DNA from: a virus
Strand: one strand, 5' to 3'
DNA length: 26,457 nt
IMG/VR virus record: IMGVR_UViG_3300048589_000800
Coordinates: 1-26,457 of that record
The notes beneath the pieces were generated by a model, which was not told the origin of the DNA, made no database searches, and saw only the letters and a program-made list of their open reading frames with translations. This document shows positions 11,022 through 18,248 of this stretch, one piece after another (position 1 is the stretch's first letter; the number at the start of each line of letters is the position of its first letter). The position numbers were made by a program, and so were the translations under genes.

Positions 11022-12118
11022 TCGCCTGCCTCTGATACGGGCCTCACAGAGCCTTCGCCCCGCGCCTGCATTCCATGCGCGACCAGACGATGGAGCTCCA
11101 ACACCTCGTAGTCAGTGATAATCCCGAGCACATCATGGGCTTTCATCTTTTGTACCTCCTGATGCATTTGCTTATACCAATAATGGATGTCGTTCCGTGC
11201 TATCCCCTTATCCCACTTCGGCCCAAGCTTTGGCATCAGCCTGAGAACCAGCTCCGGGTAGTAGCTGGCCAAAAGATCCCGATAGCTTCGATAGCCAGAG
11301 TTATCCCAAAAGTCCGGTTTCCCCTCGTAGCGGTTCCACTGAATCCAGGCATTGATGGAGAGATCCAGCAGGTGCTGATAATTCGTTTTGTCGTATCTGC
11401 TTATCTTCACCTTTTCAGCGTCCCCCATTTCAGGGGGGACTATAGGGGGGATTTCTTTGGAAACCGGGGAAGGAATAAGAATAGGAAATAGGACGGAACT
11501 GAGTTCCTCCCCCTCCGGAACTGAGTTCCCTCCCTCCCGGAACTGAGTTCCTCCCCCTGCTATCGTTTCCGAGTATTTTTCATCGCTCCCCACGGAACTG
11601 AGTTCCTCCCCTCCTGGGGATAATTCCTCATTAGCTGCTGACATTTGCTCATCACCCCCGGAACTGAGTTCCTCTCCCCCACTTGACCTGCCTTCCGGAA
11701 TGAGAAGTCTTTGCCGGGCATAGTCCACAAACAGCTTTGGAAGCATTCGATATGCGGAGATATCCGCCCCGCCATTACGCTTTTGCCGAGCGACTGAAAT
11801 GATCAGGCCCTTATCCTCCAGCTGGCGAAGAATCTTTCTCACTCCTCTGACCGTGAGTGATGTCCTTAACGCCATCTTTTTCATGCTGATTAGGACTGGT
11901 TTTGAAAACCACTGAAGCCGAAAGTCATGAAACGCACCGATTTGGCAAAGCACCGATTTTTCCCCTGTGCTTAGATCTGTGCGTTCCCATACTGCATCGA
12001 GGCATCTTCCGCCCCCTCGAGCTCGCTTGGAAATTTCCCGAGCAGCTTTTATTTTGGTTTGAAAAACAGATGGTTTGCGGTCTTGGAGAGAAATAACATT
12101 GCTTTTCTTCTTATCCAT
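11018..12118 (-). CDS. Replication initiator-like protein with winged helix and internal iterons
   Basis: This 366-residue protein has a winged-helix region of the kind found in phage replication initiators (lambda O, HTH_36 type). Residues about 68-130 read LQWFSKPVLISMKKMALRTS, then VRGVRKILRQLEDKGLIISVARQ. A low-complexity linker (about 145-225) of GGEELSS-like repeats follows. That linker is encoded by five copies of a palindromic DNA motif. The C-terminal domain (about 245-340) has a helical segment with LSINAWIQWNRYEGKPDFW and IHYWYKQMHQEVQKM. The role inferred is origin recognition and recruitment of the host replication machinery through the following gene product. The ATG at 12118 has only a weak ribosome binding site. 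A plus-strand terminator lies in its leader. Confidence 0.82.
   Translation of the reverse strand: MDKKKSNVISLQDRKPSVFQTKIKAAREISKRARGGGRCLDAVWERTDLSTGEKSVLCQIGAFHDFRLQWFSKPVLISMKKMALRTSLTVRGVRKILRQLEDKGLIISVARQKRNGGADISAYRMLPKLFVDYARQRLLIPEGRSSGGEELSSGGDEQMSAANEELSPGGEELSSVGSDEKYSETIAGGGTQFREGGNSVPEGEELSSVLFPILIPSPVSKEIPPIVPPEMGDAEKVKISRYDKTNYQHLLDLSINAWIQWNRYEGKPDFWDNSGYRSYRDLLASYYPELVLRLMPKLGPKWDKGIARNDIHYWYKQMHQEVQKMKAHDVLGIITDYEVLELHRLVAHGMQARGEGSVRPVSEAGE
11468..11672. repeat. Palindromic iterons inside the initiator gene, candidate replication origin
   Basis: The 13-bp sequence GGAACTGAGTTCC, an inverted repeat with a single central base, occurs exactly at 11495-11507, 11517-11529, 11539-11551, 11594-11606 and 11660-11672. 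A degenerate half-copy is at about 11615-11627. Start-to-start distances are 22, 22, 55 and 66. The copies fall in all three codon phases of the gene (encoding ELSS, GTQF and GNSVP), so the DNA, not the peptide, is conserved. A strand-biased purine-rich stretch (about 11468-11494) adjoins the array on its downstream side. The arrangement matches the lambda origin, where O-binding iterons lie within gene O next to an asymmetric, easily melted segment. Confidence 0.75.
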
Positions 12119-12207
12119 GATAGATACTCTTTTAACGGAATTTGTGAATGAAAGGGCTTACCAAGCCCAACCCAGCCAAGGTTTGCAGACCTTGGCTTTC
12201 TTTTTTT
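12099..12207 (+). ncRNA. Possible short antisense RNA opposite the initiator leader
   Basis: A weak promoter-like pair, TTGCTT (12099-12104) and GATACT (12123-12128) 18 bases apart, would start a plus-strand RNA near 12135 that ends at the terminator at about 12207. The RNA would be about 70 bases long and mostly two hairpins. This is like lambda oop, a short antisense RNA next to gene O. The terminator is clear; the promoter and the RNA itself are inference. Confidence 0.3.
12154..12207 (+). terminator. Plus-strand rho-independent terminator facing the initiator leader
   Basis: A first hairpin, GGGCTT-ACC-AAGCCC (12154-12168), is followed by AGCCAAGGT-TTGCAG-ACCTTGGCT (12174-12197; a 9-bp stem) and then a T-run with one C (12198-12207). 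The T-run is only on the plus-strand RNA side, so it ends plus-strand transcription. Every gene to its left for about 5.6 kb is on the minus strand, so any transcript it ends would be noncoding and antisense to the initiator or its leader. Confidence 0.7.
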
Positions 12208-12235
12208 CCTCATAACCTTCCCTACGCTTTTTTGT

Positions 12236-12820
12236 TCATTCCTTGAACATGATGCAGTCCTCCCTTTCGCCAACCCGCTGGCGCTCATATCTTTCAGCCT
12301 GTAATAGCCGCGGAGAGTGATCATATAACCCCTCGCTGGCGTAACTATCTGGTTTTATGTGGTTTTTTAGGGTGCCGAAGGCATCCAATATACAGGGACA
12401 CATAGATCCTAACGCTGCGTAATAATTGGTTTTTACTCTGTTTGACGCGGCATTATTTCGACGCGTAAAAGTGATCTGAAAACCCCTATCTCGTGCGCAT
12501 TTGCCTGTTTTTATAGGGTTTTCTGTGATCTGAAATCCATCCAATATACACCGGAAGGTGGATCCTTTCGCCGCGTAATGCATGATGCATGTGGCTTTCA
12601 GGGACTGTTTGTTGAATGAAATATTTTTGGATTGAGCAGAATTGGAAACCATTTTGATAAAACGCGAAAGCTTCAAACTCATGCAGGGCATGTCGCCTGT
12701 CAATTTTGAATGACTCACTTCCGCTATCACTGACGCTTTCTCCACCTTCTGCACTGCAGCCGAGGACTCATGGCTGTTACGGTTTTGAAACCTTTTAACA
12801 TATTCCGTTATCCTCGACAC
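12236..12820 (-). CDS. Questionable ORF containing an internal repeat
   Basis: An open frame of 194 codons starts with GTG at 12820 but has no well-placed ribosome binding site. The predicted protein has no recognised domain and is rich in Asn, Ser, Cys and Lys. It contains a repeat 52 residues apart: YAAKGS, three residues, then CILDGF, versus YAALGS, three residues, then CILDAF, each followed by N-x-I-K. The same repeat is visible as DNA (76% identical over the best 42 bases). The 156-base spacing is a multiple of three and some changes are synonymous, which favours coding. The missing start signals and unusual composition favour a noncoding control region. I cannot decide. If real, it is the first gene of the replication operon, lying before the initiator. 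Confidence 0.35.
   Translation of the reverse strand: MSRITEYVKRFQNRNSHESSAAVQKVEKASVIAEVSHSKLTGDMPCMSLKLSRFIKMVSNSAQSKNISFNKQSLKATCIMHYAAKGSTFRCILDGFQITENPIKTGKCARDRGFQITFTRRNNAASNRVKTNYYAALGSMCPCILDAFGTLKNHIKPDSYASEGLYDHSPRLLQAERYERQRVGEREDCIMFKE
12317..12579. repeat. Diverged direct repeat pair, about 108 bp each, spaced 154-156 bp
   Basis: Copy A starts at 12317 and runs to about 12423; copy B starts at 12471 and runs to about 12579. Both begin GTGATC, continue with an AACCCCT-like block, and end with a better conserved core: CATCCAATATACA (identical, 12382-12394 and 12538-12550), GATCCT, and GCGTAAT. Copy B also holds AAAACCC and GGGTTTT arms around a long loop (about 12479-12521). The pair lies in the 840-bp stretch 12121-12958 between initiator and repressor. 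The pair may be part of a gene or may be regulatory DNA. Confidence 0.6.
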
Positions 12821-13030
12821 ATCCTTTTTTAAAGCGTAAGAAAATTTTAAATGATTCTCATGGGAGTCATGCAGGATAGGGGAGTGAGCGTAATCCCGTG
12901 TAGCGGACGGTAAATCTGACTCGAATTACGAAAAACATTTCATCAGGGACTGCCGGGCTTGATTTTACTCTGCTATTATCGGAAAAGATCGGTTTTGCAA
13001 AGTCTCATCAAACGCTTTGAGGATGGAAAG
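12821..13030. other. Control gap upstream of the XRE regulator
   Basis: No gene was found here. A dyad, TGATTCTC-ATG-GGAGTCA, lies near 12852-12869. A TATTAT near 12973 is followed at 13031 by the plus-strand regulator gene, so it could be its -10 box, but no matching -35 is seen. Operators for the regulator are expected in this gap. Confidence 0.35.
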
Positions 13031-13282
13031 ATGTTCAGTGCAAAGAGCTCCCGGATCTGGGCGGAAAATATCAGACGTTACCGCGAAATACACATGATCA
13101 CGCAGAACGAGCTTGCGCGGAAAGTGAATCGGTCAACCATGGCGATCAGCAGATACGAGGAGGGAACCATACCCTCGCCGTCGGTGATCGACCGCATCGC
13201 CAAAGCCTTTCACATTGAGATTCACGAGCTGTTTGTCCCGCCCGAGCAAAAAGCCTGGCCGCAAAGAAAGGTCGCCCTCTGA
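13031..13282 (+). CDS. XRE-family helix-turn-helix regulator (CI/Cro-like)
   Basis: The protein has 83 residues from ATG 13031, preceded by GGATGGAAAG; a TTG at 12959 would add 24 unlikely residues. Residues about 11-66 form a standard XRE/lambda-repressor DNA-binding domain: WAENIRRYREIHMITQNELA (helix 1-2), RKVNRSTMAISRYEEGTIPS (recognition helix and the R-Y-E-x-G turn), then VIDRIAKAFHIEIHELF. The short C-terminus has no protease-sensing or dimerisation domain, so this is a compact repressor or Cro-like protein rather than a LexA-type CI. It is transcribed divergently from the replication operon, the standard position for a lysogeny regulator. A large inverted repeat follows its stop codon. 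Confidence 0.9.
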   Translation: MFSAKSSRIWAENIRRYREIHMITQNELARKVNRSTMAISRYEEGTIPSPSVIDRIAKAFHIEIHELFVPPEQKAWPQRKVAL

Positions 13283-13296
13283 GAAATTCACTCCCC

Positions 13297-13344
13297 CTGA
13301 AATGGGCCTGCCCCGAAGCCAATGGCCCCGGGGCAGGATTTCAG
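13297..13344. repeat. Long inverted repeat after the XRE gene
   Basis: Arms CTGAAAT plus CCTGCCCCG (13297-13303 and 13307-13315) pair with CGGGGCAGG plus ATTTCAG (13329-13344): 16 bp interrupted only by a 3-base bulge, with a 13-base loop. It starts 14 bases after the XRE stop codon. It probably ends that gene's transcript or protects its 3' end, although no T-run follows. Another function, such as an attachment or recombination site, is possible. Confidence 0.6.
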
Positions 13345-13463
13345 AGTTGCCTCATGCGCACGAGAAGAAAACAAAAAGTCAGTCTGTGGGACTCAGCCGA
13401 TCGCGATCGCCCTCAGTCATTTTAAATTCTAAGCCGCGCCAAACCTGGACACAATACATCCTC

Positions 13464-13498
13464 AAAAAAAGGGGCCCAATCCATTTGGATCAGGCCCC
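13464..13498 (-). terminator. Rho-independent terminator of the late virion operon
   Basis: On the minus strand GGGGCCTGATCC and GGATTGGGCCCC form a strong hairpin with loop AAAT (13471-13498), followed by seven Ts (13464-13470). It lies 29 bases beyond the stop of the 1061-residue virion protein gene and ends the late transcript, shielding the XRE gene from it. Confidence 0.88.
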
Positions 13499-13526
13499 AG
13501 ACCTCACTCGAAAGGCAGGCAAAACA

Positions 13527-16500
13527 TTAGGCGTCAAGAGACTGACGCGGTTTGATGTTTGCATAACCGGCTGCGATATTCACATTCATCGGCTGGCCCC
13601 CGGCTCCCTGATTCTCGGGAGGCTTCGGCTGATAGATGGCCTGGCTTGACAGGATGCCCGAATCCGAAAGCCCCGAATCCCAGTTTGCATCGAAAAGAAG
13701 GCTCAGCTTGATTCGATCCCCGCGGCTGACCTCGGCTTTTGACTCCATAAGGCGCTCACCGGTACGGAATTTGATCTCCTCATAAATCCGCGGATAATTC
13801 GCGCGAAGGCTCTCCACATGCCCGCGGCTGATCGTTCTGTCCTTCATGCGCTCGATCACCACAAATGGATCCGCCAGGACCTCGAGCTTATCGTCGAACA
13901 TTTTGAGCTCGTAGTCGCTCGGCTTCCACTGCGTCTTTGGCGCAAAAGGGGAGGGCGCGCGCGGCGCTTTTGGCATCTCGTCCATGATGTACTGGATCGA
14001 CTTCATGAGCTTTTGGTTGAAACGCCCGCCGATGGATGGCGCTCCGTTGCCGGTAAGTCCTCCTGAGAGATCAGCTGCGATCCGCATCATGGCCTCCGGA
14101 TCCGATCCGATCGAGGCCACCTTCTCCTGGATCTTCTCCCAGTGCTCCCGGCGGTTTCTAAAATCCCCGGAAAGGCCCAAAACAGCCTGGATGCCGCCCG
14201 CTCTGATCACGCGCGGCACCGCACCATTCCCGCGACTCGAAAATGAATCCACGGCCCCGCTGATCCCGTCGAGTCTTTTTGCCGCTTTTTTCATCTGGGC
14301 CTCGACAAATAAAAGCCCCCGGTAGTTATTGCCGTTGATGATGAAATCCCGGAGCATCTTTCCGCCATAGTAGTCGAGCACGGCACCGCCCCCGGCTCCA
14401 ACCGATGCGCCGGCCGCCGCGCCTACAGGCCCAAAGAGCGAGCCGATCGCCGTTCCGATGGATCCGCCCATGACCGTTTTTCGGGATCCATTCACCCGCG
14501 CCTGGTCGAACGAGTCCCACACCGCACGATCCTTCGCCTCCTGGAAGAAATTCCTTGGCGTGTATCCGGGATTGTCGGGCGTTCCAAAGTATCGGTCCCG
14601 AACGCGGGAAAGCTCCTCAAGCTTTCTCATGTCCTCGATACTCGCATTCTTCCACTCGGTCTTATTGATAACGTTTTCGAGCCGCCTTCTGCTCCAGCCT
14701 TTGAATGGAAGGAGCTCCGCGTCAGCCGCATCAGCTCTCATCCGGGCCTTATCGAGCACATCAGCCTGCGAAGGAAGGAGCTCACGGAATACCTCCTCCT
14801 TGTCCCTCGGGCTTATCTTTGCTTTTTTGTATAACTCTTTTCGATAAAGCCATTCATCCAGCATGGGCATGATCGGCTCTCCGACCTCACGCTCGACCGC
14901 CTCAAGGGCCTTTGCAATCTCTGAGGATCTGAAATTCTTTCCGCTCATCGCATCAAGGGCGTTGGCCGTTCTTTGCGGGACCGAGAAGAAATCAGTCGCA
15001 TCATCCAGGGCCCTGGCCTTTCGGATCTGAGCATCCCAGATGTCAACGCTCCGCCGCGCGATCTGCCCTACGGCATCGGCTGTCATGGGATCCACAACCT
15101 TCGAGGTAAGGCGGGTATCCTGGAGCTGCGCGAGCTTCATTCGGATCGACTCCCGGAGCTCTCCCTGAACGCCCTTGATCGTCTTTTGAACCGCACTGTC
15201 AAACTCACCGGAGGCTTTGCCATAGCGGGCGATATCATCAAGGTCCCGCACAATGTTTCGCGCAAAGAGAAGATCCATACCGGGAGCCGCCTCGCGGCCG
15301 ATCTCATCGTCAATTCTCTCGTAATACCCCTCGATCATCTCCCGCACTGTGGCAAGGCGTGACCGCGCCGAGATGTTTCCGGGACTCGCCGTAAGGTCGG
15401 TCGGGCCGAGCCTTGCAGACTCCGCGCCCAGGGCGTTATCGAGCCCATTAAGCATTTTTGTCAGAGTCTGCTTTGGTATATAGTGCGGCATCTTTTTGAG
15501 TGAATCGGGACCGCCTGCACTGACCACAAGGTCTTCGATCTGCCTCAGCGTATTATCGTATTCGATCCGGAGCGTCGAGCTATCCTCTTTCATCCGGTCG
15601 AGATAGTCCGTGATCCTTTGGATGACAGGCTCCGGAGCGGATCCGCGGCCGATATCGTCAAGCTCCCGATTGAATGCCGTGGTCGAATCCGCCATGATCT
15701 GCGTGTAGCTCTCCTTTGCCAGCCTTTGGTTTTCCTGGATCTGAGAAAGGACAGCCTCCGCCTCATCGGCAATCGCCTCCCGCTCGGGGATGATCACATC
15801 GTATCCGCCTTCGGGCTTTCTTCTGATCATCCGCTCCAGGTTGCCCTCATCGGCCAGGTGAGCGATATGCTCCTCGGGAACGCCCGTAACCGTGCGCGCC
15901 AGCTTTTTGGATACCTCGGCCCCTGTCAGAGGACGCCCCTCGGCCCAGGAATAAAAGCGGCTTGAGCCATTTTTTGTGGCGTTGAGGAGCTCCCCAGCAA
16001 GTCCGCCGCCCGCTCCAAAGACACCGCCCGCCATGGTTCCAAAGAGCATCGACTCTGCGGCCGCCTCGTGATCTCCGAATGCCGATTCGGTGATCGCATG
16101 CGGAAGGGAGAGGAGGGCGCCCTCGGTAATGCCGTCAACCGTTGATCCGCCAATCTTTTGAAGAACGCCGCCCGCCATCTTCTGAGCGGCCTTTGTTCCT
16201 CCGATCCGTGCAGCTATGGCTTTTTTTGCAACGCCGGAGATCGGCTTTGAGGCAGCCATCCCGACTCTCGCAGGGCCCCAGAGGGCTGATCCCACAAAGC
16301 CTGTAACCCCACCGAGCGTATTTGCAAGCTCATGCTGGCTTTTGATGGCCTCACGCTTGGCCGCCTCAAAAGGATCCTCAGAGTAGTCCGCGATCAGCTC
16401 AGGAACGCCCAGAGCAAATTCATCCAAAGCCTGCCCGAAAAAGACTTTCGCGGCTCCCGCCAGATTGTCGTTTTCTTTCAGATACTCGCCGATCGCCAGC

Positions 16501-16712
16501 TCCCTCGGGCCGACCACGCGAAAGCCTTCCTTTAATGCCGCCCGCAGCTCGCCCGCTCCAATGGTGCCGCGTCTGCCATCCGGATCCATTATCGGGACGG
16601 CCGCGTCGGCCGCGAATGAATGTGTTCCGCCGAGCACCGCATCATTTATAAGATCGTCATCCAAAAGCTCGCGCTGGCGCGTCTTTACATTGAATAGCGG
16701 GTAGTCACTCAT
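13527..16712 (-). CDS. Large ejection-type internal virion protein
   Basis: This 1061-residue protein starts at ATG 16712 with GAGG eight bases upstream. It overlaps the preceding stop as ATGA. It is mainly helical with long charged coiled-coil-like stretches (about residues 320-720) and several Gly/Ala-rich hydrophobic segments: LGGVTGFVGSALWG (about 132-145), LFGTMAGGVFGAGGGLAG (about 222-239) and IGSLFGPVGAAAGASVGAG (about 750-770). Such alternation is typical of phage DNA-ejection (internal virion) proteins of short-tailed phages, which leave the capsid and form a channel across the envelope. No lytic transglycosylase motif was seen. The family call is by architecture and operon position (last gene of the virion operon, before the terminator), not by a diagnostic motif. 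Confidence 0.72.
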   Translation of the reverse strand: MSDYPLFNVKTRQRELLDDDLINDAVLGGTHSFAADAAVPIMDPDGRRGTIGAGELRAALKEGFRVVGPRELAIGEYLKENDNLAGAAKVFFGQALDEFALGVPELIADYSEDPFEAAKREAIKSQHELANTLGGVTGFVGSALWGPARVGMAASKPISGVAKKAIAARIGGTKAAQKMAGGVLQKIGGSTVDGITEGALLSLPHAITESAFGDHEAAAESMLFGTMAGGVFGAGGGLAGELLNATKNGSSRFYSWAEGRPLTGAEVSKKLARTVTGVPEEHIAHLADEGNLERMIRRKPEGGYDVIIPEREAIADEAEAVLSQIQENQRLAKESYTQIMADSTTAFNRELDDIGRGSAPEPVIQRITDYLDRMKEDSSTLRIEYDNTLRQIEDLVVSAGGPDSLKKMPHYIPKQTLTKMLNGLDNALGAESARLGPTDLTASPGNISARSRLATVREMIEGYYERIDDEIGREAAPGMDLLFARNIVRDLDDIARYGKASGEFDSAVQKTIKGVQGELRESIRMKLAQLQDTRLTSKVVDPMTADAVGQIARRSVDIWDAQIRKARALDDATDFFSVPQRTANALDAMSGKNFRSSEIAKALEAVEREVGEPIMPMLDEWLYRKELYKKAKISPRDKEEVFRELLPSQADVLDKARMRADAADAELLPFKGWSRRRLENVINKTEWKNASIEDMRKLEELSRVRDRYFGTPDNPGYTPRNFFQEAKDRAVWDSFDQARVNGSRKTVMGGSIGTAIGSLFGPVGAAAGASVGAGGGAVLDYYGGKMLRDFIINGNNYRGLLFVEAQMKKAAKRLDGISGAVDSFSSRGNGAVPRVIRAGGIQAVLGLSGDFRNRREHWEKIQEKVASIGSDPEAMMRIAADLSGGLTGNGAPSIGGRFNQKLMKSIQYIMDEMPKAPRAPSPFAPKTQWKPSDYELKMFDDKLEVLADPFVVIERMKDRTISRGHVESLRANYPRIYEEIKFRTGERLMESKAEVSRGDRIKLSLLFDANWDSGLSDSGILSSQAIYQPKPPENQGAGGQPMNVNIAAGYANIKPRQSLDA

Positions 16713-18244
16713 TGCTCATACCTCAGGGATTTGAAGCGATCCTGGCGGCCGCGAACGCCAAAGGCTTTCAGCTTTTGATCGCGGGTTCTTCCGGCGGCAT
16801 CGCGGATAACCTCAAGGGCCTTCTGGGCCTTGGCTCTGTTCGCAAAAACCTCGCCCGGGTTTCGGATGAGGTCCGCAATGAGCTCGCGCTCCGCCTCCTG
16901 CACAGTGCCCGGGCCGAGGATGGCTTCCCGGCTTTCCGATCTTAAGAGCTGCACCAGTGTTCCAATCTCGTTATTCGCGCCGAAATCAAAGCGCCCCGCG
17001 CGGCCCGCCTTTGAAAGGATCGTATTGATATTGGAAATGGTATTGTCTGCCATCGAAGTCGCCTCGACCGCCTTGTCGCGGAGCTTGGGATCCGGAGCAA
17101 AGCCATAGCCAGGAACATAGCGCGCGCCCTGCTTTTCATCCAAGTTTCTGTATGGATCATCGCTCCCCATGAGCGAATTAAGGAAAGCAGCCTGGGCCTG
17201 CTCCTGAAGGAGCTGAAGCTTTCCAAGCTGCTCAGTAACCTTCCCTTGAGTCGCGGCATCCTGATACCTTGCCCCGATCTCGGCGAGCTTGAGCTCTGCG
17301 GCTTTGAGCATATTCATTTTCGACGCCTCACGCGCCGCGCCTTCGTTTTTGAAACGCTCCAGCATGCGGCCGTAAAGGGAGTCCTTATTCTGAAGGCCCT
17401 CCTTTTTGATACTATACGCCGCCTTTTGATCGTTCACATCCCGCTCGATCGCCCGCTCAATCGCCTCAACCGCACGGTTTTGACCTCCTGAGACGGCTCC
17501 GCCAAATCCTCCAAGGATAAGGCCAATCGACGCGAGGATTTTATCGCCCGTTCCCATGTTGTGAAAAAGACGCTTTGAATCAATTGTGGTCGACTGAAGG
17601 TCGGCCCGCATGGCTTCAAGGTCCTGGAGAGCCTTCTCGCTCTGCTTTTGCTGGGCGATGTCCCTGACGCTTCCATCCTTTGCATAGCTTTCGATCTGAT
17701 CCATGGCCCGCTGGTAGGATAAAGCCTGCTCACGGCTCGCCTCCTGCAAAGCCTTTCCCTGCTCACGTATCCCCTGCCGCATCTGGCCATAGGCCCCCGA
17801 GCCTGGATAGTCAAGCGAGCCGCCATTCATAAGGGCATCAGCTCTTTCCCTCTCCTGATCCCAGGCAAGGTAGGGATCCTCATTAAGGGGAGGCGGGGCC
17901 GTATTCACCGGAGGAACGAAAGCCTCCTGATCACGCTTTGCCGACTCCCTTCGCATCTCCTGGGCTCTTTGCCCATTGAATGGATCGAGATCCCCAAGAC
18001 TCATCCCAGGGCGGGCTCCATACATCATCCCCGCATACTGCATGGCCCCCGGCGCCTCGGTCGGGATGAAATCGGGCGCCATTTCAGGGCCGATCGGGGC
18101 TTGAAACTGCTGCGTAGGAACAGCAGCCTCCGGAGGCGGAGGCATCTCAGCTCCCGCGGCCGGGAACATTTTTCCAAACTGATCCTGGTTTATAAGGCCC
18201 CGCTCAAGAGCAAGCTGGGCTTTGGATTTATCGAGCAGAGCCAT
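16709..18244 (-). CDS. Coiled-coil ejection-type virion protein
   Basis: The protein has 511 residues from ATG 18244 (AGGGG upstream). The N-terminus has a short helical motif (KAQLALERGLINQDQFGKM) and then a long Pro/Ala/Gln-rich stretch. Residues about 170-370 are strongly coiled-coil (QSEKALQDLEAMRADLQ, VEAIERAIERDVNDQKAAY). They are interrupted by one Gly-rich hydrophobic segment, ILASIGLILGGFGGAVSGG (about 235-253). The C-terminal region is helical (EAERELIADLIRNPGEVF, KALEVIRDAAG). A membrane-active segment within coiled coils suits a protein ejected with DNA. It precedes and overlaps the 1061-residue gene, so the two are probably made in fixed ratio and act together. Assignment is by architecture and context. 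Confidence 0.7.
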   Translation of the reverse strand: MALLDKSKAQLALERGLINQDQFGKMFPAAGAEMPPPPEAAVPTQQFQAPIGPEMAPDFIPTEAPGAMQYAGMMYGARPGMSLGDLDPFNGQRAQEMRRESAKRDQEAFVPPVNTAPPPLNEDPYLAWDQERERADALMNGGSLDYPGSGAYGQMRQGIREQGKALQEASREQALSYQRAMDQIESYAKDGSVRDIAQQKQSEKALQDLEAMRADLQSTTIDSKRLFHNMGTGDKILASIGLILGGFGGAVSGGQNRAVEAIERAIERDVNDQKAAYSIKKEGLQNKDSLYGRMLERFKNEGAAREASKMNMLKAAELKLAEIGARYQDAATQGKVTEQLGKLQLLQEQAQAAFLNSLMGSDDPYRNLDEKQGARYVPGYGFAPDPKLRDKAVEATSMADNTISNINTILSKAGRAGRFDFGANNEIGTLVQLLRSESREAILGPGTVQEAERELIADLIRNPGEVFANRAKAQKALEVIRDAAGRTRDQKLKAFGVRGRQDRFKSLRYEQ

Positions 18245-18248
18245 GGCC

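Noticed and set aside
11495-11672. CRISPR-like or tandem protein repeat explanation for the iterons
   Set aside because: The repeats are only 13 bp, unequally spaced and lie inside a coding frame; their differing codon phases exclude a protein repeat, and there are no spacers of uniform size or cas genes.
12049-12324. Minus-strand open frame of 91 codons upstream of and into the initiator
   Set aside because: It runs through the terminator hairpins and overlaps the initiator start in another frame, with no ribosome binding site.
12317-12579. Integron attC or phage att site reading of the repeat pair
   Set aside because: No attC core sites, no integrase gene and no tRNA-like sequence were seen nearby.
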